NCBI GenBank assembly: GCA_029781135.1
Contig: JAKOXH010000043.1
Coordinates: forward strand, 229,915 to 293,914
Direction of reading: 5' to 3'
Length of the DNA: 64,000 bases
Origin: Planctomycetota bacterium
GTDB lineage: Bacteria > Planctomycetota > Planctomycetia > Pirellulales > Lacipirellulaceae
Below, piece after piece: positions 54,064 to 62,192 of the stretch. Under the pieces are notes generated by a model. That model made no database searches. It was given only the letters and a program-made list of their open reading frames with translations, and was not told the DNA's origin. Position numbers and translations under genes: made by a program. Each line of letters opens with the position of its first letter. Within the stretch, counting starts at the first letter, position 1.

Positions 54064-54468
54064 GCTGCTGTTCCGACGAAAGACTTGCGATGCGAGAGCA
54101 AGGGAAGGAATATATTCGCAAAAATACAGCCTTTATTCTAGTTGGCCGCTGCAAACCCGTCCAAAAAATCGTGCGTGGGTCGAAGCCTTTCGCGGAAAGA
54201 AGACGTCTTATTTTAGCCGGCGGCCCACAGCCGCCGGGACCCGATTGCTGTCCGGCCGATTGACGATATATGGCGTCGGCACCGCCCACCGACGGCGCAC
54301 CAATCGGAAATCACCACGACGACACCACGGGCACGACGAGCGTAAGAAGTCCATCGTCGAACTCTTCGTGCCGTCGTGGTTCCTTCCGGTGCGAGGGTAG
54401 AGCCGCTGAGCGCGCAGCACCGAAGATCATCGCCTGCTTAGCTCGACACTCGGGTCGTCGTCGAGGCC
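54064..54468. other. Intergenic region with inverted repeat
   Basis: No gene in these 405 bases. Around 54308-54376 an imperfect inverted repeat (CACCACGACGACACC on one side, CGTGCCGTCGTGGTTCC on the other) resembles the ACCACGA...GGCACGA intergenic repeat type. A partial CACCGCCCACC near 54280 recalls the GTAGGGTGGGC family. Confidence 0.5.
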
Positions 54469-54750
54469 CTATTGGAATCGAAACACCAATAATGCCAGGA
54501 CGGAAGTAACGGCAATGGTGACGCTGATTACGATCCAACCGCGAGACGTGCCGAAGGGGTAGCAAACGCCGCGGGAAGCCAGGCCACAACCGATCACGAA
54601 GGCAACGGTCCGCAGGAATGTCGTCTGGCCATCAAGACTCGGACGCACACTCGCCACCCAGGCCACGAGGGCCAAGCCGAGGCTGCAGAGTGCCATCGCC
54701 ATGAGCAGGTCGCGAGTCGTAAATCGAGCCAATGGCAATTTCCGGAGCAT
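54469..54750 (-). CDS. Small integral membrane protein
   Basis: A 93-residue protein with three membrane helices (LLMAMALCSLGLALVAWVA, FLRTVAFVIGCGLA, WIVISVTIAVTSVLALLVF). The opening RFTTRDLLMAMALCSLGLAL is a pattern I associate with planctomycete membrane proteins. Function unknown; no operon partner within 100 bases. Confidence 0.6.
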   Translation of the reverse strand: MLRKLPLARFTTRDLLMAMALCSLGLALVAWVASVRPSLDGQTTFLRTVAFVIGCGLASRGVCYPFGTSRGWIVISVTIAVTSVLALLVFRFQ

Positions 54751-54813
54751 AGCAGCAGTATAACGTTGCCTCCTGGGGCATTGCCAACCTCTGCGCCAGG
54801 CACCCGCGATCTT

Positions 54814-54882
54814 GTAGCCACGCTCGCCAGAGCGTGGACTTCTAAAAAAGCGCGTTTTCCACCGGCTGGCGACGGTGGCTAC
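54814..54882. repeat. Inverted-repeat element, GTAGCCAC family
   Basis: GTAGCCACGCTCGCCAGAGC at the left end is mirrored by GGCTGGCGACGGTGGCTAC at the right, with an A-rich centre. It is followed after 10 bases by a single arm of the GTAGGGTGGGC family (54893-54913). Confidence 0.75.
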
Positions 54883-54892
54883 ACAGCTCCTT

Positions 54893-54913
54893 GGTGGGCG
54901 ATGCCCACCCTAC
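54893..54913. repeat. Solitary arm of the GTAGGGTGGGC element
   Basis: The 21-base right arm GGTGGGCGATGCCCACCCTA and the next C stand alone; no matching left arm is present, so this is a truncated copy just before the stop of the downstream gene. Confidence 0.75.
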
Positions 54914-54915
54914 TG

Positions 54916-55422
54916 TTACATGGGTGCTTCGGCGGAGAGCACCGGCCGGGCATCGGCTCGGGCTTGGGACGAAAACGTTTTAGCGACGTTGCCCATGAAG
55001 CCATCCAAGAATTTCTTGTACTCGGCCGCTTCGATTTCATACTGCTTCTCGGCCACATCGCGCCGATTGATCGCTCCGGCAATGTCGTCCATGCGTTTGC
55101 GCGCCAGCGTATCGTTCGGGTCGGCTTTGCCACTGGTGGAACTGAGGGCCAGTGTGGCCAATTTGCGGTAGGCCGCGTGACGGTTTTGCATCGAACCGGC
55201 CGCTTCGTTATAGGCCGAAAGTGCCGCCTGCAACTCGGGCGAAGTCCCCTGCCCTGCCGCGAGCATCCCGACGAGCCGTTGTTCGTACTTCCGCATTTCG
55301 TCATCGGCCAGTGCCACGCGCTGCCGCACGCTCGCGGCATACCGCAGGCAATCGAGCACGAACGCGCCGGAAAGCAGCACGAGCATCGACACTAACGCAC
55401 CAGGGATTACAAGTTTCTTCAT
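54916..55422 (-). CDS. Membrane-anchored coiled-coil protein, third gene of the LemA-TPM operon
   Basis: A 168-residue protein with an N-terminal membrane helix (VIPGALVSMLVLLSGAFVL) and a long helical region (25-150) similar in style to LemA proteins. Its ATG overlaps the lemA-like stop by 4 bases, so it is translated with it. Function unknown; it may oligomerise with LemA. Confidence 0.7.
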   Translation of the reverse strand: MKKLVIPGALVSMLVLLSGAFVLDCLRYAASVRQRVALADDEMRKYEQRLVGMLAAGQGTSPELQAALSAYNEAAGSMQNRHAAYRKLATLALSSTSGKADPNDTLARKRMDDIAGAINRRDVAEKQYEIEAAEYKKFLDGFMGNVAKTFSSQARADARPVLSAEAPM

Positions 55423-55982
55423 GTCAATTTCACCGTGGGTGCTTGGGCCACTTCAGCATCGGGAACATCGAAGAACGCTCGCTCCGCGAAATCCTGCAAG
55501 TTCGCAATCAAGTTCGAGGGGAACGACCGAATCAGGTTGAGATATTTGTTGGTCGTCTGGTTGTAAGCATGCCGCCGGTCGGCGATGCGGTTCTCCGTTT
55601 CCGTTAGCTCCTTCTGCAGATTCAAGAAGCTCTGATCGGCCCGCAACTGCGGATAGTTTTCGGCCAGGATCATGATCTGGCCCACGGCCCGCGTAAGGTT
55701 CGGCTCGGCTGAATTGGCCGCATTCGCATCGCCGAATGGCCGCTCTTGGCTGCGGAGGGCCGTCACCTGCTCGAACGTTTCGCGTTCGTACTTGGCGTAG
55801 CCCTTGGCGATCTCGACGAGGTTTTGAATAAGGTCGAGCCGCCGCTTCAGCTCGACTTCGATATGCGACCAGGCCTGGTCCACCGCGTTTCGCGCTTGAA
55901 CGAGCGAATTGTATGTGAGGAAATACCAGAGCACGACAATGCCGCACAGAATTGCTGCTGCCGTTGTGAAGTACATTACCAT
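55419..55982 (-). CDS. LemA-family membrane protein
   Basis: The 187 residues have an N-terminal membrane helix (7-24) and a helical bundle with the LemA pattern YNSLVQARNAVDQAWSHIEVELKRRLDLIQNLVEIAKGYAKYE, then YNQTTNKYLNLIRSFPSNLIA. LemA proteins are inner-membrane proteins with a cytosolic or periplasmic helical domain and are often paired with TPM-domain proteins, as here: it overlaps the TPM gene by 7 bases. Confidence 0.92.
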   Translation of the reverse strand: MVMYFTTAAAILCGIVVLWYFLTYNSLVQARNAVDQAWSHIEVELKRRLDLIQNLVEIAKGYAKYERETFEQVTALRSQERPFGDANAANSAEPNLTRAVGQIMILAENYPQLRADQSFLNLQKELTETENRIADRRHAYNQTTNKYLNLIRSFPSNLIANLQDFAERAFFDVPDAEVAQAPTVKLT

Positions 55983-57241
55983 CCCCTGGAAGCGCCACCG
56001 CCTCCGCTAGAACCACCGCCGAACCCGCCCCCGCCACCACTGAAACCGCCTCCCCCTCCAAAACCGCCGCCTCCGCCGCTTGACCAAACGCCGCCAGAAC
56101 TGCTCGACGATGTCGTGGCGACGACAATCATCGGCAGTACGACATTGCGAACCGTCTTGTAGTTACACGAAACACACCGGCCTTCGACGCGCGCCAAACC
56201 CGTGCTAATCGTCGTCGGCGCTTGCATGGTCTCTTGCGCGTCCTCCTTGAACGTGCGGCCATGGCACTGCGCGCATTCCGTGAAACCACTGAAGCGATTG
56301 ATGTAGCGCTCTGTGTCCTGATTCAAGCACGTCGGGCAAATCCACACGTCGTAATCGACTGAGCCGATTTTTTCTTCAAGCTGCTGAACGGCCGACAACT
56401 TGGGATCATCATCTTGCTCGCTCAATAGTTCGAGCTGCGTGCCGCATTTCGAGCAACCGTGCGGCCCGAACCGGCGGTACCGCTTCAGATTAGCAATCCA
56501 GGCAACAATCGATGCGACTCCTGCCCCACCAAACCAACCGAGCGGCTGCTGCGCCGCCGGCGTGCGCCATAGCAAGATTGCGGCGATAACAATCAAGGCG
56601 GCGGCGATTGCCGTCACCAACACGAACGATGTCGAGGAATAGAGGCGGCGTGCCGCCACGACGAACGACAACACGAACATCAGAAGCGCCACGATGCCGA
56701 CGCCAACCGTGGCCACCAAAGTCCGCTTTCGCGCTGTCCGCGCTAGCACTGGCCCGGAATTTGGATCGCCGCGAGCCGCTGCAGGATCGGAGTTGAGCAC
56801 GAATGCGAGCTGTTTTGCACCGGCGATAATTCCGGCCGGATAGTCACCCTGCTTAAACCGCGGCACGACATGGGTATCCAAAAGCGCGCCACATAACGAG
56901 TCATTGAGGAGCGGCTCGACACCATATCCGGCTTCGATCTTCACTCGCCGCTCATTCGGCGCCACCAACAATAGGACGCCGTTTTTGGTATCTCGCCGGC
57001 CGATGCCCCAAGCATTGAACAACTCGTTGGCATACTGCTCAACGGTTTCCCCATCGAGCGTCGGGACGGTTACAACGACCAATTGGGCCGTCGTCTTTTG
57101 CTCAACCTCGCGAGATAGGCTTTCGAGCGACTGCCGGTCGGCCGGTGACAGCAGATTCGCGAAATCATGCACGCGCAGCATCGTATCCCGCGGCTGAACT
57201 ACCGCCAACAACGCCACGAAAAGAACAACAGCCACTTGCAT
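55976..57241 (-). CDS. TPM-domain membrane protein with zinc ribbons and Gly-rich tail
   Basis: A 421-residue protein: signal peptide (cleavage near 15-18), TPM domain (about 22-145, VHDFANLLSPADRQSLESL ... EQYANELFNAWGIGRRDTKNGVLLL ... KIEAGYGVEPLL), two membrane helices (about 175-225), then four CxxC pairs (CSKCG, CPTC, CAQC, CVSC) suggesting one or two zinc ribbons, and a Ser/Gly-rich tail (about 380-421). It is first in the TPM-LemA-coiled-coil operon. The family is linked to membrane protein quality control and photosystem repair in other phyla; function here is unknown. Confidence 0.88.
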   Translation of the reverse strand: MQVAVVLFVALLAVVQPRDTMLRVHDFANLLSPADRQSLESLSREVEQKTTAQLVVVTVPTLDGETVEQYANELFNAWGIGRRDTKNGVLLLVAPNERRVKIEAGYGVEPLLNDSLCGALLDTHVVPRFKQGDYPAGIIAGAKQLAFVLNSDPAAARGDPNSGPVLARTARKRTLVATVGVGIVALLMFVLSFVVAARRLYSSTSFVLVTAIAAALIVIAAILLWRTPAAQQPLGWFGGAGVASIVAWIANLKRYRRFGPHGCSKCGTQLELLSEQDDDPKLSAVQQLEEKIGSVDYDVWICPTCLNQDTERYINRFSGFTECAQCHGRTFKEDAQETMQAPTTISTGLARVEGRCVSCNYKTVRNVVLPMIVVATTSSSSSGGVWSSGGGGGFGGGGGFSGGGGGFGGGSSGGGGASRGW

Positions 57242-57366
57242 TGGGAAGGTAACTTACGCAACCAGGTTCTGGTCGAGTATAACGTGATTCGCCCCCGCCG
57301 CCGATTGCTTGGCCCGCTGCCCAGTCAGAAAAGCAGCCCACAGCTTGCCCAGCCGCCCGGCGCATG

Positions 57367-57391
57367 AAAAAAGCCCCATCACAAGGGGCTT
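57367..57391 (-). terminator. Rho-independent terminator after the tRNA fragment
   Basis: On the minus strand AAGCCCC pairs with GGGGCTT (57371-57377 with 57385-57391) and a TTTTTT run follows. It lies 19 bases beyond the tRNA 3' end, where a tRNA terminator is expected. Confidence 0.85.
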
Positions 57392-57409
57392 GCGAACGCA
57401 CAAAGAAAG

Positions 57410-57452
57410 TGGAGGATACCGGGCTCGAACCGGTGACCTTCAGACTGCCAGT
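57410..57452 (-). tRNA. 3' half of a tRNA gene, probably tRNA-Ala(GGC); attachment site
   Basis: On the minus strand the text gives an anticodon-loop-like CTGGCAG (anticodon GGC), TCTGA, variable loop AGGTC, T-arm ACCGG-TTCGAGC-CCGGT and acceptor strand ATCCTCC with discriminator A; CCA is not encoded. T at position 70 would fit the G3-U70 pair of alanine tRNAs. The 5' half is missing: the preceding bases do not form the anticodon stem and no D-arm is present. This is the expected scar of an element integrated in a tRNA 3' half. The amino-acid identity is an inference. Confidence 0.7.
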
Positions 57453-57831
57453 TAAGGGCTGGCACCGCCAAAAAACCCAAGAATTCCCGGGAATTTCATA
57501 CATTCTACGCCGTTTTGCTAGCATTGCAAGCAATTGCAGACGATTGCATTATTTCTCGGGAAATTGCGGTAGTTTGGGAGTCGCCAAAATTGAAAACCGG
57601 TAGTCTACCGGTTTTAACATTGGCCAAACGAGCGCTTAGCATACCCCTCTATTGGCAGAACGGCGTTTGCGAACTCTTTGAGAGTCGTTCCAATTTTGGC
57701 TAGTGAACAGCGGAAGCAATGCCGAGTCTGGCGATATTTTCCAGACCGTCGCACAGAATTGCGCCTAACGAGCGCCGACGGGGTAAGACGGCCTCTGATA
57801 CCTTCCCGCTGAGCGTGGCTTAAATCACCTG
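57453..57831. other. Left end of the integrated element, non-coding
   Basis: About 380 bases with no gene. It holds a perfect AATTCCCGGGAATT palindrome (57482-57495), several ATTGCA or GCAATTGCA repeats around 57520-57550, and a perfect AAAACCGGTAG/CTACCGGTTTT dyad (57593-57615, 1-base centre). These could be integrase or excisionase arm sites, operators, or a terminator. Confidence 0.5.
57593..57615. repeat. Perfect 11-bp dyad near the element end
   Basis: AAAACCGGTAG and CTACCGGTTTT separated by one base. The outer A- and T-runs would also permit a bidirectional terminator, although the one-base centre makes a tight hairpin loop. Confidence 0.7.
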
Positions 57832-58557
57832 CTAGGCGTTCGCCGACAACTCCCCTGCCTTCACCCGCTCGAACAAATCCGGCCGCTGGTTGCGAAGCCT
57901 CGATACCGTGTACTCACGTGAATTACCATGCTCTGGTTTGATGCTTACATTGTCAGCATCAGCTTTGTGCTTATGCTTCTCACCGGTCATCTCTTCACGC
58001 CGCATAGCCAATGCTTCAGGGTCATCGCGGATAACCGCTTCAATCCGCTTCACTATTTCCGGGTGGTGCTTCTTCAGGCGAGCGGCTAGGTAATTGGTAT
58101 CGTTTCCCCTCATCAACTTCGTTACGTTGTCACGAGGTTTCAAGTCCGTCCGCTTGCCTTGGCCCGGCATGGGCGGTGCTTCCCCAGAATTCTGGGGAAC
58201 CTGCGTTGCACCTACCTCCCGAATCTGGGTAGCTTCCACCCTTGGGAAGAATTCTTCACAAGGGTATGAGTTGCACCTACCTCCCAAACTCAGTCCCTTG
58301 ATGCTCATATCCGACCGGAAGCCGGCCGGGTGTCGAGCGATGGCCATGTAGTCCTTTTCTTGCCGTGGCGACCAAAAGGGCACTTCGGTGCCCTTTTTTC
58401 GTTCCGCTCTTTCCGCCACCCAATCCTTGAACGCGATGCCTTTCGACTTGCAGGCGTTCTGTGCCGCATAATCCACGCTTCGCGCACTGACGTTGAGCAG
58501 CGCGGCGGCTTCGTCGCGAGTCTTTCCGTTTTCCCGGGGGGGGGCCAAATTTGCCAC
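57832..58557 (-). CDS. Element-borne ParB/HTH-like protein with palindrome-filled centre
   Basis: A 241-residue frame from a GTG at 58557. The N-terminus (VANLAPPRENGKTRDEAAALLNVSARSVDYA) and the later RGNDTNYLAARLKKHHPEIVKRIEAVI segment resemble small ParB-like, helix-turn-helix proteins of phages and plasmids. Codons 6-8 lie in a run of nine C. Between about residues 54 and 125 the coding DNA contains a TTCG-loop hairpin and several perfect palindromes (58182-58399), so the centre may be an insertion. The frame continues upstream in frame after one TAA into the 98-residue neighbour. Confidence 0.55.
   Translation of the reverse strand: MANLAPPRENGKTRDEAAALLNVSARSVDYAAQNACKSKGIAFKDWVAERAERKKGTEVPFWSPRQEKDYMAIARHPAGFRSDMSIKGLSLGGRCNSYPCEEFFPRVEATQIREVGATQVPQNSGEAPPMPGQGKRTDLKPRDNVTKLMRGNDTNYLAARLKKHHPEIVKRIEAVIRDDPEALAMRREEMTGEKHKHKADADNVSIKPEHGNSREYTVSRLRNQRPDLFERVKAGELSANA
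58182..58399. repeat. Block of palindromes and a direct repeat inside the HTH-like gene
   Basis: CCCCAGAATTCTGGGG (58182-58197) and GAAGAATTCTTC (58246-58257) are perfect palindromes. GTTGCACCTACCTCCC is exactly repeated at 58205-58220 and 58270-58285. AAAAGGGCAC-TTCG-GTGCCCTTTT with a following TT (58374-58399) has the shape of a Rho-independent terminator with a TTCG loop, in either direction. Confidence 0.8.
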
Positions 58558-58566
58558 CTCGGGCTT

Positions 58567-58863
58567 TTACGCTTGCCCTACCGCCAGATTTTTGGCCAGC
58601 TTCAACGCATCGCGGGTGGCTTCCTCTGGCGTGGTGTCGTTGGCTAGATATTCAAGCGCTTTAGCGTCAAATGTTTGTCCCCCCGTGGGACAAACAAGCT
58701 CTTTTGCGTCTCCAAATACATCTAGTATCGTTAGATACCTATATGCGGTCGATTTTCCAATTCCGCACCGCTCTTTACACCACTTCCCAAACGTCCCGTC
58801 GCCGTGGTTGGCGAGAGAGGTGCAAACCCCATTTTCGGCCGTGGTGGTTGTTTTCGTGGTCAT
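58567..58863 (-). CDS. Small element-borne protein, putative DNA-binding
   Basis: A 98-residue protein with a KWCKERCGIGKSTAYRYLTI segment that reads like the helix-turn-helix of DUF3102-like or ParB-associated phage proteins, then PEEATRDALKLAKNLAVGQA. Its stop codon is followed after three in-frame codons by the GTG of the next gene in the same frame, so the two may once have been one gene. Function unknown. Confidence 0.6.
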   Translation of the reverse strand: MTTKTTTTAENGVCTSLANHGDGTFGKWCKERCGIGKSTAYRYLTILDVFGDAKELVCPTGGQTFDAKALEYLANDTTPEEATRDALKLAKNLAVGQA

Positions 58864-59094
58864 GGTCGCAAAATCGGTCGCACAGAATCGCTTGGGTGGC
58901 GTTCCAACGCCTCGGGTCGATGTTTGATACCTTGGTTTTCACCGTGCGTTAAATCGCCTCTACGGCGCTGGCGTTAGCCGGGGGACCGCCCCGCCCTACC
59001 CACTCGGAGCGGTCCCCACCCGGCCAACCACAACCGGCCGTCGCCATCGCGCCCAAGGAGACAAGACGCGACGGCCAACGGCAGTGGCCAACCA

Positions 59095-59895
59095 TCAGCC
59101 GAGCGTGTTGAGGTAGTAGTTGCGAAGCGATTCCGCCTCAGCCTTGCGGGCCGCCAAGGTGGGGCCATGCTTGGCGAGCTTCGCTTCCAACTCGGCACGT
59201 TCCGCGTTGAGTTGCTGGCGATGCTGTTGCCATTGCTCGCGGTCTACGCGAGCCAGCACATTGCCATGCTCATCCCGGGCGTACAATTCCGGGTGGACCT
59301 CAGCGTGCTGCCGCGCTTCCGGGGAATCGTGTCCCCAAGAAGTAATGGCCTTAATGGCTTCTATCCGCGTTGGAGCACCCCGCAATTCATCGCCCAATTC
59401 CCCCATCGATGTAGCGGCAAGGTGCCGAGCGCGAACCAGCCGGGCGCGAATGTGCTTGGGCAGGATGTCTTCGTCCGCCAGGTGCGACCGCGCGATGTCC
59501 ATGTTTTCCACCTTCTTTCGCGCCGCCTCGACTTCGCGGTCCAACTCGGCGAGCTTGTCTTGGGCTTCGCGTTTGGCAGCCTCCAACTCCGGGCGACGTT
59601 CCGCCGCCGTTTTGTCCGCCGCCGCGAGCGCGGCAGCCGCGCTCGCGTACTCGGCTCTAGTGCCAGCCAGCGGCAGCCATTTACGCGCTCGCAGGCTCCG
59701 CGAAATTTCCATCGGCAAATCGTCGGGCGAAATACCGCCCAACTGCAATGCTACGAGGTCGCCGGGATCGAACGATTGGTCTGGCGATTCGGCACTGGCG
59801 ACGATCCTGACGGCTTGCTCGATGGCCCATTCGCCGCCGGGGCCTTCGTGGGGGCTGGGTTGCTTCGCGGTTTTGGGGGTTGCGGTTGCGGTCAT
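59095..59895 (-). CDS. Element-borne coiled-coil protein of unknown function
   Basis: A 266-residue soluble protein with a long coiled coil (about 85-135, AALAAADKTAAERRPELEAAKREAQDKLAELDREVEAARKKVEN) and a second one near the end (about 225-255). No enzyme motif seen. It follows the S49 protease gene by 31 bases, as scaffold or structural genes do in phages, but I cannot assign it. Confidence 0.6.
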   Translation of the reverse strand: MTATATPKTAKQPSPHEGPGGEWAIEQAVRIVASAESPDQSFDPGDLVALQLGGISPDDLPMEISRSLRARKWLPLAGTRAEYASAAAALAAADKTAAERRPELEAAKREAQDKLAELDREVEAARKKVENMDIARSHLADEDILPKHIRARLVRARHLAATSMGELGDELRGAPTRIEAIKAITSWGHDSPEARQHAEVHPELYARDEHGNVLARVDREQWQQHRQQLNAERAELEAKLAKHGPTLAARKAEAESLRNYYLNTLG

Positions 59896-59926
59896 AAGGT
59901 TTCTTTCCTTTCTAAAGGGGTGGTGA

Positions 59927-60880
59927 TTAACGTCTAGAGCCGGTCAAACGTGGCCGGCGATAGATTGCTTCGTAGTGGTCCGCCTCGAACGCCAACTGCG
60001 GATGCTGCTGGCGGATGGTTTGGTCCGCCCGTTCCCAAACGGCTTTGTCGTCGCTGTCACCGGCTTTTGACTCGACTAGCTCGTTGAACTTTTCGTACGC
60101 ATCATTGCCGGTTAAGTGGCCGTACTTTTCTGGCGTCGGTTGCAGTTCGGCCCACACGTCGGCAAAGAATGCCGCGCGGTCGGCCAGGCCAAGGGCCACG
60201 GCCTCCTTTCCGACCCACACGCGGCCATCACTAATTTCCGCGAGCCGCTGCGCGCTCATCGACCGGCCACGTTGGACGGCCGCCAGAAAATGCGAGTTGA
60301 GCGAATCGACGTAACGCTGCATCTGCTCTAGTTCGCCCGGCGACATTTTCGCGCCGTGGGCGCCGGTGCCTTTGAGCGGACCACTGCGAATCAGGTAAAC
60401 ATCGACGCCCGCTTGTTCGAGCGCGCGGCTAACATCCGCAAACAAGATATAAGTGCCGATGCTGCCCACCGTCGCCGTTTTACCGACGATGATTTTCGTT
60501 GCGCCGGAGATGGCGTAGTACGCGCCCGAACAGGCGAAATCGCAATATGCGAAAACCGGCTTGCGCTGCGCGGCACGGTGAATCGTTTCGCTCAGATCGT
60601 CGATGCCTTCGGTGCTGCCGCCCGGCGAATTGGCGTAAATCAAAATCTTCTCGATGGCGTCATTCGTCACCATCGCCTGCACCCGGTCCGCTGTGTCGCG
60701 TGTGCTGCCGGCTTCCATCGTTCCAACAATTTGGACGACTCCCACCATTTTTGCTCGTTGTCGCGTGCCCTGCGCCGCCGCTTGCATGGCCTTGGGTACA
60801 AATAGTGATGCCAACTGCTGGGGCAGCATTCGGGCATACGGCTCCGCGATGGCCCTGACGATTCCCGAAACGTGGTTCAT
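59927..60880 (-). CDS. S49-family serine protease (SppA/prohead-protease-like)
   Basis: A 317-residue member of the S49 family with catalytic Ser118 (DFACSGAYYAISGA) and Lys170 (SGPLKGTGAHG); IYANSPGGSTEG at 81-92 matches the ClpP-like fold. Such proteins act as phage minor capsid or prohead proteases, or as signal-peptide peptidases; there is no clear signal peptide or membrane anchor, which favours the phage-type role. It overlaps the next upstream gene by 4 bases. Confidence 0.87.
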   Translation of the reverse strand: MNHVSGIVRAIAEPYARMLPQQLASLFVPKAMQAAAQGTRQRAKMVGVVQIVGTMEAGSTRDTADRVQAMVTNDAIEKILIYANSPGGSTEGIDDLSETIHRAAQRKPVFAYCDFACSGAYYAISGATKIIVGKTATVGSIGTYILFADVSRALEQAGVDVYLIRSGPLKGTGAHGAKMSPGELEQMQRYVDSLNSHFLAAVQRGRSMSAQRLAEISDGRVWVGKEAVALGLADRAAFFADVWAELQPTPEKYGHLTGNDAYEKFNELVESKAGDSDDKAVWERADQTIRQQHPQLAFEADHYEAIYRRPRLTGSRR

Positions 60881-61401
60881 TGTGAAAACTCCATTCCATT
60901 CTTGAGGTAGTGAAAATTTAGCGGGGAGATCATACCGCCGAAGCCGTGGAATTCCGCCGCTTCGCCGTTGATTCGCCTAGTGGCCAATTGCAGCCACTGT
61001 GCGTCCGTCACCTCCGGCCGCCACGCGCGTAGCTTGGCAAAGCTCCCCTCCGTCGCCCGTAAATCGCCGATGACCGCTTGGGGGAAAAACCGTGGATTGC
61101 CGGCGGCTAGCATCAACTGGCACGCCGTGCCCGTGGCCCGTTTCACCACGCAACCCGCTGGCTTGTGCTGCCCCAGCCGGAACAGTCCCACAGCCGCTTC
61201 GCCCATATCGGTTTCGCCGTGCGCGTCGATTTCGACGACAACGAATTTCACGCGGTCGTCAAGCCTTGCGCGCCTTGCCGCGACGTAGATTCCCTGGTCG
61301 GAAAGCCACTCGAGCTGACCGACAATGCGAATCAGCCGATCGGGCGCTGAGTCGTCGTGAATGTCTGGCCACGCCGCTGTCTCGTTGTGGTTGTCAGCCA
61401 T
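60877..61401 (-). CDS. Element-borne hypothetical protein
   Basis: A 174-residue protein from the ATG at 61401; the longer frame to 61491 has no ribosome site. IYVAARRARLDDRVKFVVVEIDAHGETDMGEAAVG looks like a small alpha/beta domain. No function recognised. It overlaps the S49 gene by 4 bases, so the two are translationally coupled. Confidence 0.6.
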   Translation of the reverse strand: MADNHNETAAWPDIHDDSAPDRLIRIVGQLEWLSDQGIYVAARRARLDDRVKFVVVEIDAHGETDMGEAAVGLFRLGQHKPAGCVVKRATGTACQLMLAAGNPRFFPQAVIGDLRATEGSFAKLRAWRPEVTDAQWLQLATRRINGEAAEFHGFGGMISPLNFHYLKNGMEFSQ

Positions 61402-61424
61402 GAGTAATTGCCTTGTTGCCCGAT

Positions 61425-61688
61425 TCACTTCTGCTCGTTCAACTGTTGTTCGACCTTCCACACGCGGAGCCAATACGGGGTGTAAATCCATATCCGGCCT
61501 TGGGCATCTCGCCGTTCGTAACTGTGCTTGAAACGGCCGCGCATCTTCTGCATTCCGCTCACGCTCAGCCGGACCATAGAACGCATGTCGTCCAGGGCCG
61601 ACCAGCCATCGCCACCAGCCTCGTAGGCGGGGGCATTGGGCAGGAACTCAATCGCCTGTTCAACGGTCATTAGTGCTCGTCTGGGCAT
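61425..61688 (-). CDS. Small element-borne hypothetical protein
   Basis: An 87-residue protein from the ATG at 61688, with GGGGAG just upstream; the longer frame to 61883 runs through repeat DNA and is rejected. It reads as a small helical domain followed by a beta segment (RRDAQGRIWIYTPYWLRVWKVEQQL). It may be a DNA-binding regulator; not assigned. Gap to the next gene is 23 bases. Confidence 0.55.
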   Translation of the reverse strand: MPRRALMTVEQAIEFLPNAPAYEAGGDGWSALDDMRSMVRLSVSGMQKMRGRFKHSYERRDAQGRIWIYTPYWLRVWKVEQQLNEQK

Positions 61689-62151
61689 GCTCCCCGGCCT
61701 TTGTGGCGGTACTACCACCACCCTTGTTTTTGTAATGTGTGTAAAAAAGAGGCTCGAACTGCCGGCGGCCGCCCCCGTGGGGGGTGCCCGGGAAGAACCT
61801 AAAATACCCTGCAAAACAAGGTGTTTTTTGACACTGGAAAACAAGCGGATTTTTGCATGGTTGCGGTTGAGGCTTGAAACCAAGGGGTTTGTGACAACGG
61901 AAATAGTTGGGTTTAGACACTGGAAAACAAGGGGTTTTTGATGGTGTTTTGCACGACTGCTGGTTTAGGTTGTGACATTTTGTCCATTTGAGTGTTCCTT
62001 ATCACCTATTCGGGGGTTCAGTATGCCGAAGAGGTTGGTACTTTTCTGAACCCCTCTTCACCAACCTCTTCGTGCCGAAGGGGTCGGTCTGTGTAACTCA
62101 ACCTCTTCGTAAAACCCCGTATATTTATCGAAGGGGTTGAAAAACTGGGGT
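61689..62151. other. Iteron-like region upstream of the small protein gene
   Basis: The 463-base gap between the ATPase gene (leftward) and the 87-residue gene has two repeat sets. Set 1 (61812-61945): AAAACAAGGGGTTTTT-like units at 61813, 61838, 61877, 61900 and 61924, spaced 25, 39, 23 and 24 bases. Set 2 (62010-62192): ACCAACCTCTTC-type units in both directions. An origin of replication or an operator array is the natural reading. Confidence 0.6.
61812..61945. repeat. Iteron-like array, AAAACAAGGGGTTTTT units
   Basis: Five copies of a short dyad-containing unit, three of them followed or preceded by GACACTGG or GACAACGG. Best copies begin at 61813, 61838 and 61924. The fourth (near 61900) is degenerate. 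Confidence 0.7.
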
Positions 62152-62192
62152 TCAGCATGGTTCACCAACCTCTTGGGATGGACCAACCTCTT
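62010..62192. repeat. Repeat set ACCAACCTCTTC, both orientations
   Basis: GAAGAGGTTGGT (about 62029-62040) faces ACCAACCTCTTC (62060-62071); GGGGTTCAG and CTGAACCCC flank the same centre. Further copies of ACCAACCTCTT are at about 62164-62174 and 62182-62192, the last two lying within the 3' end of the ATPase gene and encoding EEVGPSQEVGEPC. Confidence 0.75.

Noticed and set aside
57410..57500. Complete tRNA gene
   Set aside because: T-arm and acceptor 3' strand are clear, but the anticodon stem does not pair and no D-arm or 5' acceptor strand (GGNGGAT type) is found in the next 80 bases.
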